Below are positions 1 to 6,657 of a stretch of 6,820 nucleotides of DNA, piece after piece. The notes under the pieces were generated by a model, which saw only the letters and a program-made list of their open reading frames with translations, ran no database searches and was not told the DNA's origin. Made by a program: the position numbers and the translations under genes. The first letter of the stretch is position 1; each line of letters begins with the position of its first letter. The stretch covers positions 1-6,820 of the forward strand of contig CAMOZF010000099.1 in assembly GCA_946630765.1 (NCBI GenBank). Direction: 5' to 3'. The DNA comes from an uncultured Lachnospiraceae bacterium (GTDB taxonomy: Bacteria; Bacillota_A; Clostridia; Lachnospirales; Lachnospiraceae).

Positions 1-232
1 CGAAGGCTGCGGCCGCTTCCCGGCTGTCCTTGCTCATCGGGTTGCACCAGGCGCCTACCTCGGCGATCACGATGTCGTGATCCTTCGCCGCCTGGATATA
101 GCCCTCGATCTCGTGGAAATCCGCGTGATAATCCACCGGAAGACAGGCGGCCTTTACGCCGTAGCTGCTCATTTCCTCAGCCCACGCTTCGGGGCTTCTG
201 GCCTTCAGTCCGAAATTCATTCCCAGTCTCAT
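1..232 (-). CDS. Sugar phosphate isomerase/epimerase-like TIM-barrel protein (3' part cut by window edge)
   Basis: The first 77 codons of a minus-strand gene that runs off the left edge. The protein begins MRLGMNFGLKARSPEAWAEE and continues with GVKAACLP around residues 25-32, then a helix (EIEGYIQAAKDHD, 41-53) and a strand IVIAEVGAW (54-62). This strand-helix-strand layout, with the opening 'LG.N' strand and 'IAEVGAW.NP', fits the xylose-isomerase-like TIM-barrel (AP endonuclease 2 / sugar phosphate isomerase-epimerase) superfamily. Members isomerise or epimerise sugars and related polyols, usually with a divalent metal bound by residues that would lie beyond the cut. The start at 232 overlaps the stop of the VOC gene by 4 nt (ATGA) and has GGAGG 10 nt upstream, so it is co-translated with that gene. 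An internal ATG at codon 5 is less likely. Substrate cannot be inferred from this fragment. Confidence 0.8.
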   Translation of the reverse strand, partial: MRLGMNFGLKARSPEAWAEEMSSYGVKAACLPVDYHADFHEIEGYIQAAKDHDIVIAEVGAWCNPMSKDSREAAAAF

Positions 233-669
233 AACTTCTCTCCCTCCAGTCTTTTTTTCGCCTGCGCCTGCAGCGAGTCTTCGGGAAGCTGCATCAGCTC
301 GACCGCGTTCCCGTCCGGATCATGCGTGTAGAAAAGCAGGCATTTTGCTCTTCCCGTAACAAGCGGCACATCAATCGGCGCGCCGCAGTTTTTCACGTGT
401 TCATACAGCCCTTCGATGTCGTCGGTCTCGTAGCAGATGTGGCAGATGCCGATCGACTGACTGCCCATCGGATGATCCTCTGCCCCGTCCGTAAAGATCT
501 CCAGAAAGCCGCCGTCCCCGACATACATGTAAATGGTGCTCAGCGTCCCGTCATCTTTGTACATCCGGAATGCCTCCCGGAAGCCGATGACCTCCGTATA
601 GAACGCCGCAGTTTTTTCCGCGTCCCTGGCGCGGATCGCGCCGTGGGCAATTTTCGTTACAAAAGCCAT
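229..669 (-). CDS. VOC superfamily protein (glyoxalase/bleomycin resistance-like metalloenzyme)
   Basis: A 146-residue protein, the normal size for a single-chain VOC protein with two beta-alpha-beta-beta-beta modules. Module 1 covers about residues 4-60 (KIAHGAIRARDAEKTAAFYTE, then FLEIF). Module 2 covers about 72-128 (IGICHICYETDDIEGLYE, then DPDGNAVELMQ). The four expected metal ligands are visible: H9, E57, H77 and E124. This resembles glyoxalase I (lactoylglutathione lyase) and related lyases or epimerases that stabilise an enolate on a divalent metal. Annotation as lactoylglutathione lyase would be an over-call, because VOC proteins act on many substrates and most Clostridia do not make glutathione. 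The C-terminal tail (SLQAQAKKRLEGEKL) is charged and probably helical. The gene follows the AEC permease after 46 nt, has a near-ideal ribosome binding site, and overlaps the TIM-barrel gene by 4 nt, so the two probably share a pathway. Confidence 0.9.
   Translation of the reverse strand: MAFVTKIAHGAIRARDAEKTAAFYTEVIGFREAFRMYKDDGTLSTIYMYVGDGGFLEIFTDGAEDHPMGSQSIGICHICYETDDIEGLYEHVKNCGAPIDVPLVTGRAKCLLFYTHDPDGNAVELMQLPEDSLQAQAKKRLEGEKL
243..247 (-). promoter_or_regulatory. Ribosome binding site of the TIM-barrel gene, inside the VOC coding end
   Basis: GGAGG, within the purine run GGAGGGAGAG, lies 10 nt before the ATG at 232, inside the last codons of the VOC gene (LEGEKL). It supports the start at 232 and re-initiation at the ATGA overlap. 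Confidence 0.7.
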
Positions 670-677
670 GCCGAAGC

Positions 678-684
678 CCTCCTT
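678..684 (-). promoter_or_regulatory. Strong ribosome binding site of the VOC gene
   Basis: On the minus strand AAGGAGG lies 8 nt before the ATG at 669, a near-perfect complement to the 16S 3' end at ideal spacing. It fixes the VOC start. It is the strongest Shine-Dalgarno sequence in the window and suggests that this gene is translated independently of the permease upstream. Confidence 0.85.
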
Positions 685-715
685 TTTGCGTCTTTATCGT
701 CACATCACAGCCTTT

Positions 716-1642
716 TTACAGTAAAAGCACCAGCACGGGGATCGTAAGAAAGCACAAAACCGTCGACAGAAAGAGGATGTTCGCGGCCATCTTCGTCTCG
801 CTGTGGTGCATCTCCGCAAGGTTCAGGATGACTGAGCCTGCGGGCGTTGCCGCCAGAATCAGAATACTCGATTTGAAAGCATTTGTAAAGGGGAGAAAAT
901 AGACCAGCCCGTAGCAGAAAAGCGGGAAAATCAGAAGCTTCAGAATGATCGCCGGATAGACCAGTTTGTTCGAGAAAATCTCCCGGAGTGGTGCCGAAGC
1001 GAGCCGGATGCCGAGAATGATCATGCATAATGGCGCCGTGATCCCGCTGAGCGAGGAAACGGCCGACAGCAGCGCGTCCGGCAGGAAGCGGCGGACGCCG
1101 AAAATATACAGCGGAAGCGCGACGTAAAGACCGAGCGCCGTCGGATTTTTCAGCGCCGATTTGATGGAAATGTACTTTTTGTCGCCGGTCAGACAGTAGA
1201 CACCGAAGGTGAACAAAAGCACATTCATCGACATCATGTTCATCGTCGCAAAGCACGCGACCTCCGGGTGATCCGGGAAGACCGCGCGCACGATCGGCAG
1301 GCCGAAAAATCCGACGTTTCCAAGAACGGAACCGATCGTCATCAGCCGGTATTTCGACTCATTGAAATGTTTTTTCAGGATCAGGGCGATGATGGCCATG
1401 AAGGCCGCCTGCAGCAGGAAGGTCACGACAAAGAAGATGCCCATGTCCGCGAAGTCCTTCCAGGAGAACTCCATCTGCAGAAAGGCATTGATGACCAGAA
1501 AGGGCGTTCCGCCGTAGACGAGGATGCCGGACGCGGTCGCAAGCTCCTTCTCCGAAACGATCTTCGCCTTCCGGAGAATGAAGCCCGGAATGATATAGAA
1601 AAGTGTTACAAGAACATTCGTCAGTGTTATCTGAAATTCCAT
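716..1642 (-). CDS. AEC (auxin efflux carrier) family permease
   Basis: A 308-residue integral membrane protein, full length for the AEC family. About ten hydrophobic segments are visible, roughly at residues 6-24, 36-54, 66-90, 100-121, 130-151, 166-184, 195-213, 228-250, 257-276 and 286-307, in two five-helix halves. Family hallmarks are GNVGFFGLP (108-116), the proline-broken helix ITAPLCMIILGIRLA (201-215), and ATPAGSVILNLAEMH (265-279). AEC proteins in bacteria include malate/malonate-type carriers and other organic anion or amino-acid exporters, so the substrate is open; 'auxin' is only the family name. The start at 1642 has a weak AGAGG 7 nt upstream and lies 28 nt after the truA stop with no terminator between, so it probably belongs to the same transcript. 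It has no recognisable link to tRNA modification. Confidence 0.93.
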   Translation of the reverse strand: MEFQITLTNVLVTLFYIIPGFILRKAKIVSEKELATASGILVYGGTPFLVINAFLQMEFSWKDFADMGIFFVVTFLLQAAFMAIIALILKKHFNESKYRLMTIGSVLGNVGFFGLPIVRAVFPDHPEVACFATMNMMSMNVLLFTFGVYCLTGDKKYISIKSALKNPTALGLYVALPLYIFGVRRFLPDALLSAVSSLSGITAPLCMIILGIRLASAPLREIFSNKLVYPAIILKLLIFPLFCYGLVYFLPFTNAFKSSILILAATPAGSVILNLAEMHHSETKMAANILFLSTVLCFLTIPVLVLLL

Positions 1643-1670
1643 GTCAGCCTCTTTTTGGACTCGTCCCGGA

Positions 1671-2762
1671 TCAGGACACTTCCTCTGAATCTTCTGTGTA
1701 TTTCAACTTATCTCTTGTGCAGGTAATCTGTGCGCCGGAAGGAAGCGGGATCTCCGAGGTCCAGTCCGAGCGGGCCGCGTCATTCCAGGTGAAATACGCG
1801 CTCTCGTCGCTGCACTTTACAGTCCTTGTGTGATCCAGAAGGTAAACCTCCCGCGCGCCGTTTCTTGAGAGGAACTTCGTGAGCCGAAGAAGAAGTGCCT
1901 GAAAATCCCGAGGATCACTTCTTCGGATCTCGATAAAGCCCCGGCCCTCCGAAGATATCCGGCTGTAGTCCAGAGTATAGGCCCAGTGCGGATTGTCCTC
2001 GACAAGCTGCCCCGAAAGCGGCGCCTCCTCAATGATCGATTTCAGCGTCAGCCCCATCGCGGGCGCACAGGGTCCGGCGTGGGAACGGTCGCGGGCTTCG
2101 AGGATTTCCTCCATGCAGTCCTCCGGGAAGATGCCGTTTCCGATCTTTACCAGCGTTCCGACGATGATCCGGACCATGTTGTAAAGGAAGCCGCTGCCGC
2201 TGATCGTGAAGATCAGCATGTCGCCTTCTTTCCTGAAATCCGCCCGGTAAATCCGCCGCACCGTGTCCTCGACGGAGCTTCGGATCGAGCAGAAGGACTT
2301 GAAATCATGCTCCCCGAGAAGCACTGATGCCGCCTTCTGCATCTTCTCCATGTCCAGCGGATAATAGTAAAAGTACGCGTAATTTCTCTCCCGCGGAAGC
2401 GGAATCTTCCGGTTCAGGATCCGGTACTCGTAGGTCTTGACGGAATTTCTCTTCCGCGGATGATAGTCTGAGGGGACCTCGCAGCTGTCCTGAATCACGA
2501 TGTCCCGCGGCAGGAATTCATTCAGCGCGAAGCGGAACTTATCCGCGGGGATGCGGGATTCGGTGTCGAACACGCAGAGATTTCCATCCGCGTGCACGCC
2601 GGAGTCCGTCCTTGAACAGCCGATCACGTACACCGAAGGCTCCTTCAGAAGCTTTCGAAGCGCCTGATTCAGCACCTCCTCGATCGAGGTTCCGTTTGGC
2701 TGGTACTGCCAGCCGACATAATTCGTGCCGTCATAGGAGACGGTCAAAAGGATCCTTATCAT
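1671..2762 (-). CDS. truA: tRNA pseudouridine synthase A with an unusual ~117-residue C-terminal extension
   Basis: TruA isomerises uridine to pseudouridine at positions 38, 39 and 40 in the anticodon stem-loop of many tRNAs. The core is clear: the N-terminal strand with DGTNYVGWQYQ (11-21), the catalytic motif SRTDSGVHA with D53 as the expected nucleophilic aspartate, EYRI (112-115), HDFKSF (152-157), and SGSGFLYNMVRIIVGTLVKI (188-207). The usual family end is APAMGLTL (233-240). TruA normally stops at about 245-270 residues; this protein has 363. Residues 247-363 form a mixed helix/strand region (WAYTLDYS, GFIEIRR, a helix at about 284-300, EVYLLDH, SAYFTWND) that I do not recognise. It is continuous in frame and shows the same base composition as the core. 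The start overlaps the ecfT stop by 4 nt (ATGA) without a strong ribosome binding site, so translation is probably coupled. Confidence 0.96.
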   Translation of the reverse strand: MIRILLTVSYDGTNYVGWQYQPNGTSIEEVLNQALRKLLKEPSVYVIGCSRTDSGVHADGNLCVFDTESRIPADKFRFALNEFLPRDIVIQDSCEVPSDYHPRKRNSVKTYEYRILNRKIPLPRERNYAYFYYYPLDMEKMQKAASVLLGEHDFKSFCSIRSSVEDTVRRIYRADFRKEGDMLIFTISGSGFLYNMVRIIVGTLVKIGNGIFPEDCMEEILEARDRSHAGPCAPAMGLTLKSIIEEAPLSGQLVEDNPHWAYTLDYSRISSEGRGFIEIRRSDPRDFQALLLRLTKFLSRNGAREVYLLDHTRTVKCSDESAYFTWNDAARSDWTSEIPLPSGAQITCTRDKLKYTEDSEEVS

Positions 2763-3562
2763 TTCAGCAGCCCCGCCATTGTGATCATCCCGCCGAGGTA
2801 CAGAAGAAGGACCGCGTAGGCCACAAGATCCGCCGCCTTATACTTTAAGGGATGCAGCTTCGTTCTGCCGTCGCCGCCGTGGTAGCATCTGGCTTCCATC
2901 GCGAGCGCAAGGTCCGACGCGCGCCGGAAGGCCGAGACGAAAAGCGGAATCAACAGAGGAATCATCGCCTTCGCCTTCTTCACCAGGCCGCCGGTATCAA
3001 AGTCCGCGCCTCTTGCGATCTGCGCCTTCATGATCTTATTGACCTCTTCGATCAGGATCGGAATGAACCTAAGCGCAATGCTCATCATCATCGCGATCTC
3101 ATGCACCGGCACACGGATGACCTTGAGGAAACGGAGCGCCCGCTCCAGGCCGTCCGTCAGGTCATTCGGCGTCGTCGTCAGGGTCATAATCGAGCTTCCG
3201 ATCACGAGGAAAATGAGCCGCACGACCATCAGCACCGCGGTTCGCACGCCCTCTTTACTGATCCTGAAGATCCACCAGCTGAAAATGATCTCGCCCTGCA
3301 CGAGAAACAGATTGAAAAGCGCCGAAATGATCAGCACGAGAAGAATGCCCCGAAGGCCCCGGACCATGAATTTCACCGGCACCCTGGAGAGTATGATAAC
3401 AAACACCAGAAAAACCGCCGCGTAGGCGTAGCAGATCGGTCCGTGTCCGACAAAAAGCGACACGATATAGATCAGCGTGAACGCGAGCTTCACCCGCGGA
3501 TCCAGCCGGTGAAGCACCGAATCCGCATCATAATATTGTCCGATCGTAATATCTCTGATCAT
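2759..3562 (-). CDS. ecfT: Energy-coupling factor transporter transmembrane protein EcfT
   Basis: The membrane scaffold (T component) of an ECF importer. It links the two EcfA ATPases to exchangeable S components that bind vitamins or metals. The protein is 267 residues, the usual length. Family features are the N-terminal DSVLHRLDPRVKL (14-26), several hydrophobic segments (about 27-58, 70-90, 108-128, 244-265), and a long C-terminal coupling region with two short motifs: ARG at 183-185 (QIARGADFD) and ARC at 224-226 (AMEARCYHGG). These arginines dock into the grooves of the ATPases. Cysteine in place of glycine in the second motif is, to my knowledge, common in clostridial EcfT and not a defect. 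It overlaps ecfA2 by 4 nt and truA by 4 nt (both ATGA). GAGGA lies 10 nt before the start. Confidence 0.96.
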   Translation of the reverse strand: MIRDITIGQYYDADSVLHRLDPRVKLAFTLIYIVSLFVGHGPICYAYAAVFLVFVIILSRVPVKFMVRGLRGILLVLIISALFNLFLVQGEIIFSWWIFRISKEGVRTAVLMVVRLIFLVIGSSIMTLTTTPNDLTDGLERALRFLKVIRVPVHEIAMMMSIALRFIPILIEEVNKIMKAQIARGADFDTGGLVKKAKAMIPLLIPLFVSAFRRASDLALAMEARCYHGGDGRTKLHPLKYKAADLVAYAVLLLYLGGMITMAGLLK

Positions 3563-4407
3563 TTTCCGAAAATCCTCAAAATCTCTGCCTTCGCTTCCGC
3601 GACGGTCATCACACTGTCATCGATCATCAGGCCCCGTTCTCTGAGCGCATGCGCGACATAGGTGATCTGCGGCGCCGAAAGGCCCATTTTTTCCAGCTCT
3701 TTATAGTGACGGAAGACGTTTCTTGGCGTATCGTCATACACGAGCGATCCGTGATTCATCACGAGAAGCCGCTCCGCGTAGACGGCCACGTCCTCCATAC
3801 TGTGCGAAACCAGCACCACCGCGATGCCCTCCTGATCGGAAAGCGTGCGGATCGTGCCCAGAATATCATCCCTGCCCTGCGGATCGAGACCCGCCGTCGG
3901 CTCGTCAAGGATCAGGCACTCGGGGCTCATCGCAAGAACGCCCGCGATCGCGACGCGCCGCTTCTCGCCGCCCGACAGCTCAAAAGGCGACTTCTCCTCG
4001 TAGCTTTCGGGAAGGCCGACCAGTGCCATCGCGTGCCGCGCGCGCTTTTCCTGCTCCTCCTTACTGAGGCCCATGTTTTTCGGGCCGTAGCAGACGTCCT
4101 TCAGGATGGTTTCCTCGAAAAGCTGGTGCTCCGGATACTGGAAGACCAGTCCAACCTTCTGCCGGAGCGTTTTCAGGGGGTACTTTTTCTCGAAAATATC
4201 CTCCCCATTGAAGGTCACAAGCCCCTCCGTCGGCCGAAGAAGCCCGTTCAGAAACTGCACAAGGGTGGATTTTCCCGATCCCGTGTGCCCGATCAGCGCG
4301 CAGAATTCCCCTTCGCGGATCGTGAACGAGACGTCCTTTACCGCGTATTTCGGGTCTTTCTGATCCGCGTTATAGCTGTAGGAAACATGTTTCAGTGTCA
4401 GTTCCAT
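3559..4407 (-). CDS. ecfA2: Energy-coupling factor transporter ATP-binding protein EcfA2
   Basis: The second ATPase of the ECF module, 282 residues and complete. Motifs in order: Walker A GHTGSGKST (40-48), Q-loop Q90 in VFQYPEHQLFEET, signature LSGGEKRR (144-151), Walker B CLILDEP (164-170) with catalytic E169, D-loop GLDP (173-176) and switch H202. The FQYPEHQLFEET stretch is typical of EcfA2 rather than EcfA1, as is the LSGGEKRR variant. The C-terminal tail (about 230-282, including SAPQITYVAHALRERGL) is the EcfA dimerisation and regulatory region. EcfA2 pairs with EcfA1, and ATP hydrolysis is passed through EcfT to topple the S component. Start and stop are tightly packed: the ATG overlaps the ecfA1 stop by 1 nt (TAATG) and the stop overlaps ecfT by 4 nt. 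GAGGA lies 11 nt before the start. Confidence 0.96.
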   Translation of the reverse strand: MELTLKHVSYSYNADQKDPKYAVKDVSFTIREGEFCALIGHTGSGKSTLVQFLNGLLRPTEGLVTFNGEDIFEKKYPLKTLRQKVGLVFQYPEHQLFEETILKDVCYGPKNMGLSKEEQEKRARHAMALVGLPESYEEKSPFELSGGEKRRVAIAGVLAMSPECLILDEPTAGLDPQGRDDILGTIRTLSDQEGIAVVLVSHSMEDVAVYAERLLVMNHGSLVYDDTPRNVFRHYKELEKMGLSAPQITYVAHALRERGLMIDDSVMTVAEAKAEILRIFGK

Positions 4408-5279
4408 TAATTTCCGGTTCCTCTATTCTCATAAAGCGATACAAGCGCGTCCGTAAATTCCTCCGTCGTCAGGATGCCGTCCGGAAGCGCGAGGCCTTCC
4501 TTTTTCAGCGCCCAGGCAAGCTCCGTCACCTGCGGCACCGTCATGCGGCATTCCTCCAGCTCCTCGACCCGCGAGAAGACCTCCTTCGGCGTGCCGTCCA
4601 TCAGAAGCTTTCCGCCGTCCATGACAATCACGCGGTCGGCGTCCACGGCCTCCTCCATGTAATGCGTGATCAGAAGGATCGTGATTCCTTCCCGCTTATT
4701 CAGCTCGTGAACGGTCCGGATGACTTCCTTTCTTCCGACCGGGTCCAGCATCGCGGTCGGCTCGTCCATCAGGATGCATTTGGGCTTCATCGCGAGCATT
4801 CCGGCGATCGCGATTCGCTGCTTCTGTCCGCCCGACAGGCGGTTCGGCGAATTCATCCGGAAGGCCGTCATGCCGACGCGCTCCAGCGCCTCTTCGACTC
4901 TGCGCTCCAGCTCCTCCGTCGGCACTCCGATATTTTCCGGGCCGAAGGCCACGTCCTCCTCGACAACGCTTGCGATAATCTGGTTGTCGGGGTTCTGGAA
5001 AACCATGCCCGCGTTCATCCGAAGCTTCCACAGCTCGTCCGTTTTCAGCGTATCCTGTCCGCAGAGCATCACCGATCCGCCCGTCGGCAGCAGGAGCGCG
5101 TTCACGTGCTTCGCGAGCGTCGATTTACCGGAGCCGTTGTGGCCGAGGATCGTGACAAAGCTTCCCTCTTCGATCGACAGCGTCACATCGTCGATCGCAC
5201 GGACGGTTTCGGCCTCCGCTTCATTTTCGTCGTATTCTTTATATTCATGGATCAGATGCAGGATCTCAATGATATTCAT
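4407..5279 (-). CDS. ecfA1: Energy-coupling factor transporter ATP-binding protein EcfA1
   Basis: The first ATPase of the ECF module, 290 residues from the chosen start. Motifs: Walker A GHNGSGKST (46-54), Q-loop Q95 in VFQNPDNQIIASVVEEDVAFG, signature LSGGQKQR (148-155), Walker B CILMDEP (168-174) with E173, D-loop MLDP (177-180) and switch H206. The FQNPDNQ...VVEEDVAFG stretch and LSGGQKQR are typical of EcfA1. An acidic patch (EYDENEAEAE, about 15-24) lies before the second strand, at a position where EcfA1 proteins vary. The C-terminal VPQVTELAWALKKEG matches the equivalent tail of EcfA2, showing the ancient duplication. A GTG at 5294 would add five residues, but the ATG at 5279 has GGGAG 5 nt upstream and matches the family start, so I prefer it. 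The gene follows aspartate kinase after 37 nt. Confidence 0.95.
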   Translation of the reverse strand: MNIIEILHLIHEYKEYDENEAEAETVRAIDDVTLSIEEGSFVTILGHNGSGKSTLAKHVNALLLPTGGSVMLCGQDTLKTDELWKLRMNAGMVFQNPDNQIIASVVEEDVAFGPENIGVPTEELERRVEEALERVGMTAFRMNSPNRLSGGQKQRIAIAGMLAMKPKCILMDEPTAMLDPVGRKEVIRTVHELNKREGITILLITHYMEEAVDADRVIVMDGGKLLMDGTPKEVFSRVEELEECRMTVPQVTELAWALKKEGLALPDGILTTEEFTDALVSLYENRGTGN

Positions 5280-5284
5280 GCTTT

Positions 5285-5289
5285 CTCCC
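5285..5289 (-). promoter_or_regulatory. Ribosome binding site that decides the ecfA1 start
   Basis: GGGAG on the minus strand lies 5 nt before the ATG at 5279. It falls inside the codons that the alternative GTG start at 5294 would translate, and that GTG has only a weak AGAAGA directly before it. This favours the ATG. Confidence 0.65.
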
Positions 5290-5316
5290 GGCACTCTTCT
5301 GTAAAATATTCTTCCT

Positions 5317-6657
5317 TCATCCTTCGCGCTCGATCACGGTGTAGATCGCCCGGATCGCGTCCTCGTAGCTCTCCTCCGGAACCCCGATCAGAAGGTTCAG
5401 CTTGCCCGCGCCCTGATTAATGGTCGTGATCTCAATCCCGGCGGCTGTCAGCGCCTCCAGCACCCGGACATTTGCGTCGCTCTTGTCCGTTCCCTTCTCC
5501 CCGGTCACGGCGATCATCGACAGATGGTCGCGGACGGAAAGGTAGTCCGGGTGAAGCTCCTCGGTAAATTCCTTCAGAAGCTCCTCCTTGACCGGCAGCA
5601 GAAGCTCTGAACGCAGCACAAGCGTAATGGTATCGATACCGGTCAGGCAGTGCTCGAAGGGCAGGTTCCTTTTCTTCAGGCTTTCGAGAATATTCGAGGC
5701 GAAGCCCGAGCCGTCGGAGGTCATGACCTTTTCGACCTGGATGACCGACATGCCGGTTCTTCCTGCGACACCCGTCACGGCCCGGCGCGCGCTTCCCTTC
5801 GGGAGCTTCCGGACAATCATGGTGCCCGGGTTTTCCGGCTCCTCGGTCGAGCGGATATTGATCGGGATGCCAAGGTCCGAGGCCGGCAGGACGGAATCCG
5901 TATGCAGCACCGAAGCGCCCATATAGGAAAGTGTCCGAAGCTCCCGGTAAGACAGGTACTCCACCGTCTCCGGGTCTCTCACGATCCGCGGATCCGCGCT
6001 CAGAAGTCCCGGCACATCCGTCCAGTTTTCGTATAGATCGGCGCCTGCCGCCCGCGCGGCGAGTGCGCCCGTCACGTCCGATCCGCCCCGGTTGAAGGTC
6101 CGGACCGCGCCCTTCGGATCCGCCCCATAGAAGCCCGCGATCACCGCATTCTGAAGCGGCCGGAGCGCGGCGCCCATCGTCCGCTGCGTCATCTGAAGAT
6201 CCAGCTTTCCGTCCTCGGTAAAGCATACGCACCACTCCGGATCGACAAAGGTATAGCCCAGGTAATCCGACAGGATCCGCGCGCTCAGGTACTCTCCGCG
6301 GCTTGCGGTATAGTCCCGGTCCGGCTCCTGAAGAAGCCGGCTGCGGATCGTCTGAAGCTCGGAAAGAAGCCAGGCCTCCTCATCTGCCGCTTTTTCTTCG
6401 AAAATCCCGCGGATAATCTCCAGAAAACGGTCACGGATCTGCAGAAGCACCGGCTCGAAATTCTCTTCCTCCGCCGCCATCGTAAAGCACTGCAGCAGAA
6501 GGTCTGTCACCTTTACGTCATCCGCGCATCTCTTCCCCGGCGCAGACACAACAATAAAACGTCTCGACGGATCCTTCGCGACGATTTCCCCGATTCTGAT
6601 AAAATGCGCGGCGTCTGCAAGCGACGATCCGCCGAATTTGGCAACTGTGGTACTCAT
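5317..6657 (-). CDS. lysC: Aspartate kinase (monofunctional, with C-terminal ACT domains)
   Basis: Phosphorylates L-aspartate to 4-phospho-L-aspartate with ATP, the first step to lysine, methionine, threonine and diaminopimelate. The protein has 446 residues, normal for a monofunctional enzyme. The amino-acid kinase domain covers about 1-285: KFGGSSLA (7-14), VSAPGKR (37-43), SRGEYLSA (119-126), NRGGSDVTGA (189-198), NWTDVPGLLSADPRIV (211-226), SYMGASVLH (244-252) and IPINIRST (264-271). Two ACT-like domains follow, about 300-370 (MSVIQVEK, then TLVLRS) and 380-446 (MIAVTGEKG, ANVRVLEAL, IEITTINQGAGKLNLLIGV). These usually bind end-product amino acids, so feedback inhibition is likely, though the effector cannot be read here. 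No homoserine dehydrogenase domain is fused. An in-frame TGA just upstream (6661-6663) rules out a longer start. No ribosome binding site lies at normal spacing. The symbol lysC is by convention; paralogues elsewhere cannot be excluded. Confidence 0.96.
   Translation of the reverse strand: MSTTVAKFGGSSLADAAHFIRIGEIVAKDPSRRFIVVSAPGKRCADDVKVTDLLLQCFTMAAEEENFEPVLLQIRDRFLEIIRGIFEEKAADEEAWLLSELQTIRSRLLQEPDRDYTASRGEYLSARILSDYLGYTFVDPEWCVCFTEDGKLDLQMTQRTMGAALRPLQNAVIAGFYGADPKGAVRTFNRGGSDVTGALAARAAGADLYENWTDVPGLLSADPRIVRDPETVEYLSYRELRTLSYMGASVLHTDSVLPASDLGIPINIRSTEEPENPGTMIVRKLPKGSARRAVTGVAGRTGMSVIQVEKVMTSDGSGFASNILESLKKRNLPFEHCLTGIDTITLVLRSELLLPVKEELLKEFTEELHPDYLSVRDHLSMIAVTGEKGTDKSDANVRVLEALTAAGIEITTINQGAGKLNLLIGVPEESYEDAIRAIYTVIEREG

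Noticed and set aside
714..726. Palindrome TTTTAC-a-GTAAAA at the AEC stop codon
   Set aside because: It is short, AT-rich, has a one-base centre that cannot form a hairpin loop, and includes the stop codon. It is neither a terminator nor a convincing operator.
705..1256. Minus-strand open frame of 183 codons in another frame inside the AEC permease gene
   Set aside because: The permease frame shows ten membrane segments and family motifs; the alternative frame gives an arginine-, histidine- and aspartate-rich composition without structure.
1643..1670. Possible terminator between truA and the AEC permease (GGACgaGTCC)
   Set aside because: The 4-bp arms with a 2-nt centre cannot form a stable loop, and the A-rich stretch that follows on the minus strand is not a T-run.
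2852..3661. Plus-strand open frame of 269 codons opposite ecfT
   Set aside because: It is antisense to a clear EcfT gene and gives a highly charged, low-complexity translation with no ribosome binding site of note.
4395..5420. Long plus-strand open frame of 341 codons opposite ecfA1
   Set aside because: It lies antisense to a gene with all ABC ATPase motifs intact. Its translation is rich in arginine, histidine and aspartate with no domain pattern, as expected for the opposite strand of GC-rich coding DNA.
5432..6235. Minus-strand 267-codon frame inside aspartate kinase
   Set aside because: It is a +1/-1 shadow of the kinase, rich in Gly and Arg, and the kinase frame is intact throughout.
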